From assembly GCF_016863335.1 (NCBI RefSeq), contig NZ_BOOR01000021.1, forward strand, positions 62,001-126,000: a DNA stretch of 64,000 bases, written 5' to 3'. The position numbers and the translations under genes were made by a program. Below are positions 15,966 to 27,560 of the stretch, piece by piece (positions within the stretch are counted from its first letter, which is position 1; every line of letters begins with the position of its first letter). Below the pieces are notes generated by a model, which saw nothing but the letters and a program-made list of their open reading frames with translations, was not told where the DNA came from and did no database searches. The stretch is from Planotetraspora thailandica. GTDB taxonomy: Bacteria; Actinomycetota; Actinomycetes; Streptosporangiales; Streptosporangiaceae.

Positions 15966-16754
15966 ATGAACGGCAGAGGCGGGCGGGGGATCGGCGGTCT
16001 CGCCGACGGCATCGGTTTCGTGTTCAAGGGCGTCGGCTGGGTGGCGCGGCATCCGCGGTGGTGGGTGTTCGGGCTGATCCCCGCATTGATCGCGCTCGTG
16101 CTGTACGTCTTCGCCCTGATCTGGCTCGGCACGCACACCACGGACGTGGCCGCATGGATCACCCCGTTCGCCGACGACTGGGGCTGGCGCGACGTCTTCC
16201 GCACGCTCGTCGGCATCATGATCTTCGTCGGCGGGCTCGCCCTGTCGGTGCTGACCTTCACGGCCGTCACGCTCGCCATCGGCGAACCCTTCTACGAGAA
16301 GCTGTCGGAGAAGGTCGAAAAGGACCTCGGCGGGCTTCCCGAGGACGCCGACCCGCCGTTCTGGCGGTCATTTCTCCGGTCCATCCGCGACAGCGTCGTC
16401 ACGTTGTTCTACGTGCTGCTGTTCAGCATCCCGCTGTTCGTGCTCGGATTCGTCCCGGTCATCGGCCAGACGGTCGTCCCCGTGCTCGGTGCGATCGTCT
16501 CCGGGTTCTTCCTCACCGTCGAGCTGACCGCGCTGCCGCTGGAACGGCGGGGGATCGCGCGCAAGGAGCGCTTCGCGATTCTGCGCGCCGACCTCGCCGT
16601 GACCCTGGGCTTCGGCATCCCGATCTTCCTGGCCTTCCTGGTGCCGCTGGTCTCCGTGGTCGCCATGCCGGGCGCGGTGGCGGGCGCCGCGATGATGGTC
16701 CGGGTACGGCTGGCCGGCTCGGCGGGACGCGCGCCGGAAACGCGTCTGTCGTGA
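15966..16754 (+). CDS. EI24 domain-containing integral membrane protein
   Basis: A 262-residue protein with four to five membrane helices (GLIPALIALVLYVFALIWLG, LVGIMIFVGGLALSVLTFTA, LFYVLLFSIPLFVLGFVPVI, ILRADLAVTLGFGIPIFLAF) and the family segments LAIGEPFYEKLSEKVE and ELTALPLERRG. The EI24/CysZ-like family includes the bacterial sulfate transporter CysZ, but these actinobacterial members are uncharacterised. ATG 15966 is 10 bases after the maf stop, so co-transcription is likely. Confidence 0.85.
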   Translation: MNGRGGRGIGGLADGIGFVFKGVGWVARHPRWWVFGLIPALIALVLYVFALIWLGTHTTDVAAWITPFADDWGWRDVFRTLVGIMIFVGGLALSVLTFTAVTLAIGEPFYEKLSEKVEKDLGGLPEDADPPFWRSFLRSIRDSVVTLFYVLLFSIPLFVLGFVPVIGQTVVPVLGAIVSGFFLTVELTALPLERRGIARKERFAILRADLAVTLGFGIPIFLAFLVPLVSVVAMPGAVAGAAMMVRVRLAGSAGRAPETRLS

Positions 16755-16790
16755 ACCGTGGCCGCCGGTGACCTTGGACCCGTACGATGC

Positions 16791-17228
16791 GTGATCGTGG
16801 GCGGACAATCTGACGTCGTGGTGGACGAGTCGATCGCCGTCGCGGCGCCCGCTCGAGCCGTCTGGCAGGCGATCGCGGATCCGGAGCTCCGTTCCCGCTG
16901 GTGGCCCGGCATGGAGCTCGACCCGGTCGTGGGCGGGCGCTTCACCGAGCGATGGACCGACGAGCACGGCCGGGAGGTCGTCACCACCGGCGTGGTCATC
17001 GAGGCGGTCGAAGACCGGCTGCTGGCCCTGATCTGGGCGGACGAAGGATGGCAGACCACCACCATGGTGGAGGTGCGGCTCGGGGAGTCCGGCGGGGTGA
17101 CGCGCGTCGGTGTCCGGCACACGGGCTGGGACGGGCTGCCCGATCCCGAGATCCTCGCCGCGAAACACCGGGCGGGCTGGCGGGAGCACCTGAACGATCT
17201 CCGCCGCGCCGTCGAAGACGCCGTCTGA
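16791..17228 (+). CDS. SRPBCC (AHSA1/START-like) protein
   Basis: About 145 residues of a helix-grip ligand-binding fold: ESIAVAAPARAVWQAIADPELRSRWWPG at the start, GGRFTERWTDEHG and VRHTGWDGLP in the middle, and a closing helix GWREHLNDLRRAVEDAV. Members bind hydrophobic ligands or assist Hsp90; no specific ligand can be named. Start is uncertain: GTG at 16758, 16791 or 16797 are all in frame and none has a good ribosome site; 16791 gives the usual short lead-in. Confidence 0.8.
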   Translation: MIVGGQSDVVVDESIAVAAPARAVWQAIADPELRSRWWPGMELDPVVGGRFTERWTDEHGREVVTTGVVIEAVEDRLLALIWADEGWQTTTMVEVRLGESGGVTRVGVRHTGWDGLPDPEILAAKHRAGWREHLNDLRRAVEDAV

Positions 17229-17264
17229 TCTCCCGGCCAGATTTGCGCAGCCGGCGGTGGTCGC

Positions 17265-17714
17265 TCACGAACCGGTGTGCACGGCGAACCACGCCACCCA
17301 CCGGCGCTGCCAGGGCGTTTCGACCGCTCGGCGATGGTGGTGCTCGCGCACCCATCCGACGGCCTCATCAGGGGAAAGGCCCGCGCGTACGGCCAGGCAG
17401 GCCATGACGGTGCCGGTGCGGCCGATCCCCCCGTTGCAGGCCACCTCCACGTTGCGGCCCGCCCGTGCCAGGTCGTGGAGGCGGGTGATGGACCGGGCGG
17501 CCGCCTGACGGTCGAGGGGGAGCAGGAAGTCGGGCCAGGCCACCCATTCGTGCGGCCACGTGAGGGCGGCCTCGTGACGGCGGCGCAGGAGCGACGTGCC
17601 GAGGTAGAGCGCGAAGTCGGGAACCGGGCCGGTGGGAGTGGGGTCGCGCAGCCCCCGGCCCCTGATCCACGCGCCGTCGGGGATCTGGATCGCCCCGGTG
17701 AGCAATGCCGTCAT
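17265..17714 (-). CDS. protein-tyrosine phosphatase-like enzyme
   Basis: A 149-residue cysteine phosphatase. The P-loop is VACNGGIGRTGTVMA with Cys93 and Arg99 (C-x5-R), and WPD occurs at residues 60-62, matching the general-acid loop. It ends RRWVAWFAVHTGS. The size suggests a compact actinobacterial tyrosine/dual-specificity phosphatase; the target is unknown. It converges with the SRPBCC gene and has no obvious operon partner. Confidence 0.85.
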   Translation of the reverse strand: MTALLTGAIQIPDGAWIRGRGLRDPTPTGPVPDFALYLGTSLLRRRHEAALTWPHEWVAWPDFLLPLDRQAAARSITRLHDLARAGRNVEVACNGGIGRTGTVMACLAVRAGLSPDEAVGWVREHHHRRAVETPWQRRWVAWFAVHTGS

Positions 17715-17959
17715 CCGGCGATTATCGCGTGCGGCCGCCGCCGTCCCCGGCTTTCCGGTGAGGCTCGGCCTGTCTCCGGCGCGGGCTGCCGGGGGGAAGC
17801 TGCCGACCGGACGGCGGTGATCGCGTAAGGTCCCCTCAAGATCGGACGAATGGCGCCGGGTCGGTTCCCGGATCAGCCTGTGGACCGTCCGATCCCATGA
17901 ACACCGCGCCGGCGACCGGAACTCCGGACGGGCTCGGCCTGATCATCGGGGGGAGAACC

Positions 17960-18421
17960 GTGAAAAGCCTGATCGCCCGGCTCTGGCGGAGCATCGGGGG
18001 CTCGCTCCAATGGCGGATCCTGTGGATCTTCCATGCGAAGTTCATGGTCGGGGTGACCGGGATCGTGCGAGACGGAGACGGCCGGGTGCTCCTTCTCCGG
18101 CACCGGCTCTGGCCGGAAGGCCGCCAGTGGGGTCTGCCGTCCGGGTATGCGGTCAGGGGCGAGAGATTCGAGGACACCGTCGTCCGCGAGGTGCGTGAGG
18201 AGACCGGCCTGGAGGTCGCGGCCGGCGACCTGGTGTATCTGAGGAGCGGCTTCAAGCTGCGGTTGGAGGTGGCCTACACGGCCCGGCTCGTCGGCGGCAC
18301 GATCCAGGCCGACGGGTTCGAGGTGCTTGAGGCGAAGTGGTTCGCGCCCGCCGATCTGCCGCAGGGCCTGCAGGAGGGGCACCGGCGCCTGATCCTCGGC
18401 GAAGGAGGCCAAACAGGGTAG
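17960..18421 (+). CDS. Nudix hydrolase
   Basis: A 153-residue Nudix protein. The Nudix box G62-YAVRG-E-RFEDTVV-REVREETGL-84 is complete, with the metal-binding REVREE core. The N-terminus contains an amphipathic/hydrophobic stretch (LQWRILWIFHAKFMVGVTG), common in this actinobacterial subgroup and perhaps membrane-associated. Substrate unknown. The GTG at 17960 is preferred over an ATG at 17897 because GGGGGGAG precedes it by four bases. Confidence 0.87.
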   Translation: MKSLIARLWRSIGGSLQWRILWIFHAKFMVGVTGIVRDGDGRVLLLRHRLWPEGRQWGLPSGYAVRGERFEDTVVREVREETGLEVAAGDLVYLRSGFKLRLEVAYTARLVGGTIQADGFEVLEAKWFAPADLPQGLQEGHRRLILGEGGQTG

Positions 18422-18548
18422 AAAGCCCCCTTCGCTGACGGGTGGCGAAATATCGCGATCCGTCTGCGGCGCGCGGGCGTTCGGGGGTTGTCCACAGAAC
18501 GAGATTCCGGCCGCAGCGGGTGGGCGGGCCGCAGCCAGGCTTCCGGCC

Positions 18549-19631
18549 ATGACAGTCATTCCGAAGCTCACGCTCCGCACCCCGTCGGACATCCTCGCCG
18601 CCGTGCCGTACGTCGTCGGGTTCCACCCGGCCGACAGCCTCGTCGTGCTGGGCTTCGGCGGGACCGAGCTCCTGCTGACCACGCGGTGGGATCTGCGGCC
18701 GGAGCCGCGGGGCCTGGAGCAGCTGGGCCCGCTGCTCCGGCGAGAGAAGATCACCATGGCCGTGATCGTCGGTTACGGCCCCGAAGACGTGGTGGACGCC
18801 CCCGTGCTCGAAGTGGGCCGTCTGCTGGAGAAGGCGGGCGTGCATGTGATGGAGGCGTTGCGGGCCGAGGACGGGCGCTACTGGTCGTACGCCTGCGAGA
18901 CCATCGTGTGCTGCCCCGAGGACGGCATGCCGTACGACCCGGTGTCCAGCCCGGTGGCGGCCGAGGCGGTCGTGCGGGGCCTCGTCGCGCTGCCCGATCG
19001 CGAGGCCCTCCGAAGCTCCGTCACCCCGTCAGGAGGGGCGGCGATGCGGGACGCCACACGGGCGGAGGCCGTGTGCCTGCGGTCCCGGCTGGGCGGACGG
19101 CCGGCGAACGGGCTCGCGGCCGAACTCGTGGCGGAAGGCCTGTCCAGGGTGCGCGAGGCGATCGATCTCTACGACTCCGGCGGGCGGTTGGACGACCGGG
19201 CCGCGGCGCGGCTGGGATTCGACCTCATGGTGATACGGGTGCGTGACGAGGCGTGGGCGTCACTTGACGACCGCGACGCGCACATCGCCCTGTGGACGGA
19301 TCTGACTCGGCGGCTCGATCCCCGTCATGCCGCGCCCGCCGCCTCGTTGCTTGCCGCCGCGGCCTGGCGATCGGGAGACTGCGCGCTGGCCGGCATGGCC
19401 CTGGAGCGCGCTCTGGCGGCCGATCCCGGATATTCGATGGCCCGGCTGCTCAGCCAGGCGCTGAACAACCTGCTGTCCCCCGTGGCGCTGCGCGACCGCA
19501 TGCCGACCTCCGAAGAACTGGACGCCGAGATGGGCACGCCGAGAGCCTCCTGGCTGGGCCCCCTGCTCGAGGTCCTGGACGACACGCTGGGCGACGCCTT
19601 CGGTGAGGAGCCGGGCGCGCGGGCGAGTTAG
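18549..19631 (+). CDS. DUF4192 protein
   Basis: A 360-residue member of the actinobacteria-specific DUF4192 family. It opens with the signature LRTPSDILAAVPYVVGFHPADSLVVLGF, and the C-terminal half has TPR-like helices (AASLLAAAAWRSGDCALAGMALERALAADPGYSMARLLSQAL). Function unknown. It is a single gene with no close partner, in a region of conserved genes; codon use is typical of the window. Confidence 0.9.
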   Translation: MTVIPKLTLRTPSDILAAVPYVVGFHPADSLVVLGFGGTELLLTTRWDLRPEPRGLEQLGPLLRREKITMAVIVGYGPEDVVDAPVLEVGRLLEKAGVHVMEALRAEDGRYWSYACETIVCCPEDGMPYDPVSSPVAAEAVVRGLVALPDREALRSSVTPSGGAAMRDATRAEAVCLRSRLGGRPANGLAAELVAEGLSRVREAIDLYDSGGRLDDRAAARLGFDLMVIRVRDEAWASLDDRDAHIALWTDLTRRLDPRHAAPAASLLAAAAWRSGDCALAGMALERALAADPGYSMARLLSQALNNLLSPVALRDRMPTSEELDAEMGTPRASWLGPLLEVLDDTLGDAFGEEPGARAS

Positions 19632-19757
19632 ACCGGGTGGAGCAGGGCAGGAGATCAGATCGCTCAGGCCTGGTCCTCCGCGCGCGACGGCGCCGGGGCG
19701 GAAGAGGACACGTCGGTGACGCGGCCGGGGGCCGGCCGGACCGGTGCGAGGGAGGGT

Positions 19758-20108
19758 CTAGGCGTGCTCGCCGCTTTCCGCCTGGCGGCGGCGCTCGTTG
19801 TAGGCGCGCATCCGGGCCGGATATCCGGTGAGCTGGACGTCGTAGACCGGCAGGGCCAGGTCCCTGGCGACCTTCCTGATCACAGCGGGGGATCCGACGC
19901 GGCGGCGTGTCCACTCGCCGTCGTGTGCCACGGCGACCGCGGTGGTGTCGGTCGCGAACGTTTCCGGCTCGACGTAGAACTCCACGCCCCGCCGCGTTTT
20001 GGCGAATTCGATGAGTGCTTCGATATCTGAATTGGTTGCCTCACGGTCGAACTTGGCGACCCGGGGGCCGCGAAGCCGCCGAATCCCGTAGCGATCGCGC
20101 CATCTCAT
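19758..20108 (-). CDS. conserved hypothetical protein
   Basis: A 116-residue soluble protein, rich in Arg and Glu, with a central beta strand pattern (GVEFYVEPETFATDTTAVAVAHDGEWTRRRVGSP) and an Arg-rich helical C-terminus. Similar proteins are widespread in actinomycetes and are often loosely labelled oxidoreductase without evidence; I see no cofactor motif. It sits divergent from the DUF1707 gene. The flanking 126 bases downstream (19632-19757) hold nothing recognisable. Confidence 0.7.
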   Translation of the reverse strand: MRWRDRYGIRRLRGPRVAKFDREATNSDIEALIEFAKTRRGVEFYVEPETFATDTTAVAVAHDGEWTRRRVGSPAVIRKVARDLALPVYDVQLTGYPARMRAYNERRRQAESGEHA

Positions 20109-20302
20109 AGCCCTTGTATACCTTCGCGAACATCACAGCGGTGTTAAGGAGGGAAGTCGGGGACGGCTCGGGGAATTCCCCGATGCGCCCTCCGCCGCAG
20201 CCGACGACGATGGAGGCAGACTCGAAGGAAGAGCGTTCCACCGACGGAAGGCATATGCGGATGCCGGGGGCAGCGACACCAGCGTGGCAGGGGAGGGCGC
20301 CC

Positions 20303-20845
20303 ATGGCTCATCCGGGGCTCAGGGTGGGTCACCATGAGCGTGATCAGGTGGTCGAGCATGTCAAGGCGGCCTACGCCGACGGCAGGCTGGACAAGGACGA
20401 GATGGATGAGCGCCTTCATCGTGCGATGACCGCGCGCACCCATGCAGACCTCGCGCCGATCTTGGCGGATCTGTACGGCCCGCGCGTCGACTACGCGCCG
20501 CGCCCGCCGCAGCCCGGCTGCGGGCCGGACGTCGCCGGCACAGGCGATCGCCTGGCGGGGGGCATGGCCCACCTGCTGTCGCTCTTCGGGTTCTTCGTCA
20601 TCGGCCCGCTGATCGTGCTGCTGGCGGGCCGGTCGTCGCCCTTCATCAGGAAGCAGGCGGCGGAGGCGCTCAACTTCCACCTCACCATGCTGGGCGGGAG
20701 CCTGGCGCTGATGTTCACCGTCGTCGGCGTGTTCCTTCTGCCGTTCCTGTGGATCGTCGGAATCGTCCTTTCCGTCGTCGCGGGCGTCTCGGCCCTCGCG
20801 GGCGGGCATTTCCGCTACCCGCTGACGGTCCGCCTGGTCAAGTGA
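20303..20845 (+). CDS. DUF1707 plus DUF4870 membrane protein
   Basis: A 180-residue two-domain protein. Residues 1-60 match DUF1707 (RVGHHERDQVVEHVKAAYADGRLDKDEMDERLHRAMTARTHADLAPILADL), a short helical domain common at actinobacterial N-termini. Residues about 85-180 match DUF4870 (MAHLLSLFGFFVIGPLIVLLAG...FIRKQAAEALNFHLT, two or three membrane spans). Function unknown, probably envelope-associated. ATG 20303 has GGGAGGG five bases upstream; an in-frame extension back to 20114 has no such support. Confidence 0.85.
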   Translation: MAHPGLRVGHHERDQVVEHVKAAYADGRLDKDEMDERLHRAMTARTHADLAPILADLYGPRVDYAPRPPQPGCGPDVAGTGDRLAGGMAHLLSLFGFFVIGPLIVLLAGRSSPFIRKQAAEALNFHLTMLGGSLALMFTVVGVFLLPFLWIVGIVLSVVAGVSALAGGHFRYPLTVRLVK

Positions 20846-20881
20846 CCGGGAAACGACTGCGCGAAAAGTGAAAAAGCCGGC

Positions 20882-22414
20882 TCAGGACTGGGGCATGATC
20901 GCCCGTACCGTGGCCACCGTGTCGGCCTCCTCAGCGCGCTTGTCCGGGCGGTAGCGCAACACGCGGGCGAACCGCAACGCCATCCCACCCGGGTAGCGGC
21001 TCGACCGCTGCACGCCGTCGAAGGCGATCTCGACCACGAGTTCGGGCTTGACCGTGACGACCCAGTCGTCCGCGGGCCCCGTGGCCAGGCGCAGGAACTG
21101 CTCGGTCTGCCAGGTGAGCAGCTCGTCGGTCAGCCCCTTGAAGGTCTTGCCGAGCATCACGAAGCCGCCGGTCTCCGGGTCGAGCGCACCCAGATGGAGG
21201 TTGGACAACCATCCTCTGCGCCGCCCGCTGCCCCACTCGGCCGCCAGGACGACCAGATCGAGCGTGTGCCGGGGCTTCACCTTGATCCACCCGGCGCCTC
21301 GGCGGCCCGCCGCGTACGGCGTCTGCGGCGACTTGACCACCACGCCCTCGTGGCCTCGCCGTAGGGCTTCGGCGAAGAACGCCTCGCCGTCCTCGGCGTC
21401 CGCGGTGACCAGGCGGGGCGTGAGGAGCTCGGCCGGCACGGCGGCGGCCAATGCGGCGTGCCGCTCCTCGTCGGGCAGGTCGAGCAGGTCGGCGCCGTCC
21501 GCCCGGAGGGCGTCGAAGAAGAACACGCTGAGGGGCACGGCCTTGCGCTGCACCTCGACGTCGGTCCTGCTGGCCACCCGGCCGGAGGTGATCTGGAACG
21601 GCTCGGGCCTGCCGTCCGGCCGCAGGGCGAGCACCTCGCCGTCGAGCACCAAGTCGTTTGAGGGAAGGGTGAGCACCGCCTCGACGAGTTCCGGGACCTG
21701 GCCGGTGATGTCGTCCAGAGTGCGGGTGAAGACGGAGACCCGGTCGCCGGAGCGGTGTGCCTGCACCCGCACGCCGTCGAGCTTCCACTCCACGGCGGCG
21801 GCCCCGCCGATCTTCTCCAGCGCGGCGGTGACGGTGGGGGCGCTCTGGGCGAGCATCGGCGCGACCGGCCGGCCCACCTCGAGTTTGAACGCGCGCAACT
21901 CCTCGACGCCGCCCCGCAACGCGGCGGCGCCGACGGCGGGCAACCAGCCGCGCAGCGTCAGCGCCCGGCGCACCTCGGCCGAGGGGGCTCCCGAGGCCTT
22001 GGCGATCGCCTCGATCATCACGCCGTCGAGCGCCCCCTGCCTCAGCTCCCCCGTCAGGAGCCGCTGGAGGAACGACTGCTCCTGACGGGTCGCGACGCCG
22101 AACAGCTCGTCGAGCAGAGCTCTGCGCGCCGCCTGTGATCCCGCACCGGTCTGCGCCTTGATCCGCTGAAGGAAGGAGTCGATCTGGGTGAGGGTGGCGG
22201 TCGCGACCTGCCGGGGATCCGGGAGGTCCTGCAGCGTCCGCCATCCCACACCGATCTGCCGCTGGGGCAGCTCTCCGGACAGATAGGCGACGGCGATCTC
22301 CGCCTCGTCGGGCCCCACCCTGCCCAGCAGCTCGGCCAGATGCGCGATCTTGGCGAGGCGGGCGCTGTCCGAGGCCACGGCCGAGGACGTCCGGGCGAGG
22401 TCAATCAGCAACAC
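20882..22414 (-). CDS. ligB: ATP-dependent DNA ligase, LigB type
   Basis: A 510-residue ATP-dependent ligase, the length of mycobacterial LigB. The adenylated Lys is in [13 protein letters not shown]; downstream nucleotidyltransferase motifs are [22 protein letters not shown] and AGWIKVKP; the OB-fold C-terminus ends [19 protein letters not shown]. The N-terminal 180 residues form the helical DNA-binding domain. In actinomycetes LigB is a dispensable ligase acting beside NAD-dependent LigA, probably in repair. GTG 22414 gives the family length; the frame is open further upstream without a ribosome site. Confidence 0.9.
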   Translation of the reverse strand: MLLIDLARTSSAVASDSARLAKIAHLAELLGRVGPDEAEIAVAYLSGELPQRQIGVGWRTLQDLPDPRQVATATLTQIDSFLQRIKAQTGAGSQAARRALLDELFGVATRQEQSFLQRLLTGELRQGALDGVMIEAIAKASGAPSAEVRRALTLRGWLPAVGAAALRGGVEELRAFKLEVGRPVAPMLAQSAPTVTAALEKIGGAAAVEWKLDGVRVQAHRSGDRVSVFTRTLDDITGQVPELVEAVLTLPSNDLVLDGEVLALRPDGRPEPFQITSGRVASRTDVEVQRKAVPLSVFFFDALRADGADLLDLPDEERHAALAAAVPAELLTPRLVTADAEDGEAFFAEALRRGHEGVVVKSPQTPYAAGRRGAGWIKVKPRHTLDLVVLAAEWGSGRRRGWLSNLHLGALDPETGGFVMLGKTFKGLTDELLTWQTEQFLRLATGPADDWVVTVKPELVVEIAFDGVQRSSRYPGGMALRFARVLRYRPDKRAEEADTVATVRAIMPQS

Positions 22415-22460
22415 ACCGTCATCCTGCCCTACCCGGCCGTCGAGTGCCCACGTCGGGCTG

Positions 22461-23933
22461 TCAGCTGTAATGACGCATGTCAGGCCACATCTCCCGCCAT
22501 GGTCGAAGGGGGTCGTGGCACACGACGATCGGCACGCCGTCCTCCTCGCCCGGCATGCCGTGGAGGGACCCGGCCGTGGAACACCGCGCGAAGCGTGCGG
22601 ACAGGAAACGCTCGTCGTAGTTGACCGCCACGACGACGCGGGCCGTCTCGGGCGGCGGGCCCCACCACCACAACTCGTTGTGACCGCTGTAGACCTTGGG
22701 CAGGCCGAAGTCGCCCGCCCATCGGTCGAAGGCCCCCGCCTCTCCGTAGTTGCCGGCGAGCAGGACGGCCTGCGCCCGGTCCGTGGGCGAGAGCGTCCGT
22801 ACGACCCATGCGACCTGGTCGGCGACGTCGTGCATGCCCACCGATTCGCGGGCCACCTCGTTGATCGTGGCGACCGGGCTCCCATCCAGGGAGGCGGCGG
22901 GGACGACGGGAAGCGCGACGACGGCCATGAGGGCCCCGCTGACGGCCAGTGCCCCCACCGTCAGGCCGCGCAGCCGCCACCCGGCGGCGGAGACGCATCC
23001 TGCGGCGAACAGGTAGAGGAGGAACGCGCCGACGTAGTCGGGACGGCCGCCGGAGTAGAGGGTGAACGCGCACGCCACCGGGTAGGCGATGGCCGGCGCG
23101 CGGGTCGCCCGGTTCCTCCACAGGCGCCGCCATCCCGCGATGCCGATGACGAACTGCGGCACGCCCAGCAACAGGATCTGCAGGGGGACGAAGGTGACCC
23201 TGTTGTTCGCCCCGTCGTCGGCCCCCAGCGCGGCGGCCATCTGGAACTGGGGCCAGCCGTGTGTCATCTGGTAGATCAGGTTGGGGGCTGCGACGACCAC
23301 GGCGATCAGGGCGCCCAGCCACAGACGCCGGTCGGCGAAGATGCGCCGGGGCCCGGCCACCAGGACGCCGACGCCGACCGAGGCGAGCAGCATGACGATC
23401 AGGTCGCGGTTGTACGTGGCGACGCCGGAGACCAGGCCGATCGCCGGCCAATACCTCCCGTCTCCGCGCAGCAGCACGCGGAGCAGCATCACCACGACCG
23501 TCGTCCAGAGCACAAGATCCGGCGTGAGGGTCAGCAACGTGTGTCCCCCGACGAGGGGGAGCAGTCCCGTCGCCGTGCCGGCGGCCGCCAAAACCTGGGC
23601 ACTCCGGTCACCGCCGAGCTCACGTGCCATGAGGGCGATCAAAACGATCAAGGCCCCGGTGCAGAGCGCGGGCACGACCCGCAGCGCCACGACCGTGTCG
23701 CCGAACAAGGCGGTGGAAACCCGCGCGATCATCGGCGTGAGTGGCGGGGTGTCGAAGTAGCCGATCTTCGGGTGCTCACCCAGAAGCCGGAAATAGAGCT
23801 CGTCGCGGTGGTAGCCGTACCAGGGGGAGACCGCGAGCAGCAGGAGCGTCGTCGCCGCGGCGATGCCGCCGGCATATGTACGGGCGAACGGGGGGAGCCG
23901 GACGTCCTCGCGGACGTCGGCGATCGCTGTCAC
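22461..23933 (-). CDS. GT39-family membrane glycosyltransferase
   Basis: A 490-residue polytopic protein (about 10 to 12 membrane spans). [30 protein letters not shown] near residues 40-68 is the first extracytoplasmic loop with the acidic DE pair and the Pro-Pro motif of the PMT/ArnT group, enzymes that use polyprenyl-phosphate sugars. The C-terminal periplasmic part is soluble ([26 protein letters not shown]). The acceptor could be protein or cell-wall glycan; not decidable here. It lies 46 bases upstream of ligB on the same strand. Confidence 0.85.
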   Translation of the reverse strand: MTAIADVREDVRLPPFARTYAGGIAAATTLLLLAVSPWYGYHRDELYFRLLGEHPKIGYFDTPPLTPMIARVSTALFGDTVVALRVVPALCTGALIVLIALMARELGGDRSAQVLAAAGTATGLLPLVGGHTLLTLTPDLVLWTTVVVMLLRVLLRGDGRYWPAIGLVSGVATYNRDLIVMLLASVGVGVLVAGPRRIFADRRLWLGALIAVVVAAPNLIYQMTHGWPQFQMAAALGADDGANNRVTFVPLQILLLGVPQFVIGIAGWRRLWRNRATRAPAIAYPVACAFTLYSGGRPDYVGAFLLYLFAAGCVSAAGWRLRGLTVGALAVSGALMAVVALPVVPAASLDGSPVATINEVARESVGMHDVADQVAWVVRTLSPTDRAQAVLLAGNYGEAGAFDRWAGDFGLPKVYSGHNELWWWGPPPETARVVVAVNYDERFLSARFARCSTAGSLHGMPGEEDGVPIVVCHDPLRPWREMWPDMRHYS

Positions 23934-24019
23934 CCGGTCATCATGGCGGGCACAGGGCCACCCGGGCCAGCCCCGGATGGCCTTCCGATCAAGCCTGATG
24001 ACCTGCTGTTCTCCCGCTG

Positions 24020-24046
24020 GGCGTCAGCTGATGATCAGCTGACGCC
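24020..24046. terminator. 27-base perfect palindrome at the 3' end of the FKBP gene
   Basis: GGCGTCAGCTGAT and its exact complement ATCAGCTGACGCC are separated by one G. The right half encodes the last residues and the TGA stop of the FKBP gene (minus strand) and the left half lies just beyond it. A 13-bp stem could terminate transcription, but there is no T-run and a one-base loop is too tight for all pairs to form in RNA. As DNA it is also a candidate protein-binding site. Confidence 0.55.
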
Positions 24047-24409
24047 GAGCAGGTCGACGACGAAGATGAGCGTCTCGCCCGGCTTGATGGCGTTGCCTGC
24101 TCCGCGGTTGCCGTAACCCAGGTGGGCGGGAATCGTGAGCCGGCGGCGGCCGCCGACCTTCATGCCCGCGACGCCGCGGTCCCAGCCGGCGATGACCCGG
24201 CCGCCGCCGAGCGGGAACTGGAACGGCGTGCCGCGGTTCCAGGACGCGTCGAACTCCTCGCCCGTGGAGAACGCGACGCCGACGTAATGCACGGTCACGG
24301 TGTGCCCGGCCTTGGCCTCGGGGCCGTCCCCCTCGACGAGGTCGACGATTTCGAGGTCCTCCGGAGGAGCGCCCTCCGGAAAGTCGATCTCGGGCTTCTC
24401 GAGTGCCAC
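24035..24409 (-). CDS. FKBP-type peptidyl-prolyl isomerase
   Basis: A 124-residue single-domain FKBP: VTVHYVGVAFSTGEEFDASWNRGTPFQFPLG, VIAGWDRGVAGMKVGGRRRLTIPAHLGYGNRGAG and IKPGETLIFVVDLL contain the aromatic pocket residues (Tyr, Phe, Asp, Trp, Ile). It catalyses proline cis/trans isomerisation and appears cytosolic, as no signal peptide is present. GTG 24409 has AGGAG six bases upstream. Confidence 0.93.
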   Translation of the reverse strand: MALEKPEIDFPEGAPPEDLEIVDLVEGDGPEAKAGHTVTVHYVGVAFSTGEEFDASWNRGTPFQFPLGGGRVIAGWDRGVAGMKVGGRRRLTIPAHLGYGNRGAGNAIKPGETLIFVVDLLGVS

Positions 24410-24607
24410 GTGGGTCTCCTGTTCTGTCTCGCCGAATGCTTTCGGCCGACGAACGACTCTACCGAAGATCGCCCACGCCCCAGACGCCCTCCCCGAGTCT
24501 TGCGGGAAGGGCGTCGCCGGCGATTGGCTTCTCCCACAGCCAGATGCCCGCGAAGTCGGCATTTCCGGCTTCGTCCGAGCTCCCGGCGCGGGTCTGCCGC
24601 GGTCGCC

Positions 24608-25300
24608 CTATTGCGGGTGATTGGGGCGGAAGTCCGGAGCGGGCTCCCTGCCGGTGTCGCCACGGTTGTGGTCGGGGCCCTGCATAGGCCGTCCGTGCAT
24701 GGGTCCGGAGCCGCCCGGTTCGGTGTGCATGGGGCCGGGCTGCGCGGGTCCGCCGTGCGTGGTCCCGGGCTGCCCCCATCCGGTGTGCGTGGTCCCGGGC
24801 TGGCCGGGGCCGCCCGGCACCGCGCCGGACGAGGCCAGCACGGCCTTCGCCTGCTCCAGCATCTGTGCCGCCACGAGCACGTCGTACCGGCCTGCGACGA
24901 TCGCGCTCCGTGACGAGAAGTCCCTCGCTCCCTTCTGCATCGCGTGGGTCACGGCTCCGAAGATGGCGCCCACGATGGCCGCCCAGATGACCGACCAGAT
25001 GACGATGCCGATGAACGAGATGGTGGTGGCGGTGAACAGGCCCAGGAACAGGCCGATGAACAGGCCGATCACGGCTCCGCTCTCGAGGCCGTGCAAAGCC
25101 GCCCGACCGGTGGTCAGCCTGCCGGTGACCCGCTCCTCGAGGCGGAGGTCGCTGCCGACGATGGCGCTGGTCTCCACCGGGAAGCCCGCGTCGGACAGGG
25201 CGTCGACCATGCGCTGCGCCGACGCGTAGTCAGGGAAGCCGGCTAGTGGCCGCATGTCGACCAACGGCGCGGCAGGCGCTTTGGCGGGAGATCCGAACAT
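24608..25300 (-). CDS. general-stress-protein-like membrane protein with Gly/Pro/His-rich tail
   Basis: A 230-residue protein. Residues about 18-70 resemble the Gsp17M/YflT-like domain (LAGFPDYASAQRMVDALSDAGFPVETSAIVGSDLRLEERVTG). Two long hydrophobic glycine-zipper-like segments follow (ESGAVIGLFIGLFLGLFTAT and IVIWSVIWAAIVGAIFGAVTHAM). The last 65 residues are low complexity, with repeated GQPGTTH/GPMH units. GGAGG lies just upstream of ATG 25300. In actinomycetes such proteins are uncharacterised. The repeated tail is probably extramembrane and disordered. Confidence 0.75.
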   Translation of the reverse strand: MFGSPAKAPAAPLVDMRPLAGFPDYASAQRMVDALSDAGFPVETSAIVGSDLRLEERVTGRLTTGRAALHGLESGAVIGLFIGLFLGLFTATTISFIGIVIWSVIWAAIVGAIFGAVTHAMQKGARDFSSRSAIVAGRYDVLVAAQMLEQAKAVLASSGAVPGGPGQPGTTHTGWGQPGTTHGGPAQPGPMHTEPGGSGPMHGRPMQGPDHNRGDTGREPAPDFRPNHPQ

Positions 25301-25370
25301 CTTCGCCTCCGTCGGGTTGTGCGGTCGTCTCCAGACGGCACTACCCGACGGTGGCCCGATATGCGCGTCC

Positions 25371-27553
<2,183 letters not shown>

Positions 27554-27560
<7 letters not shown>

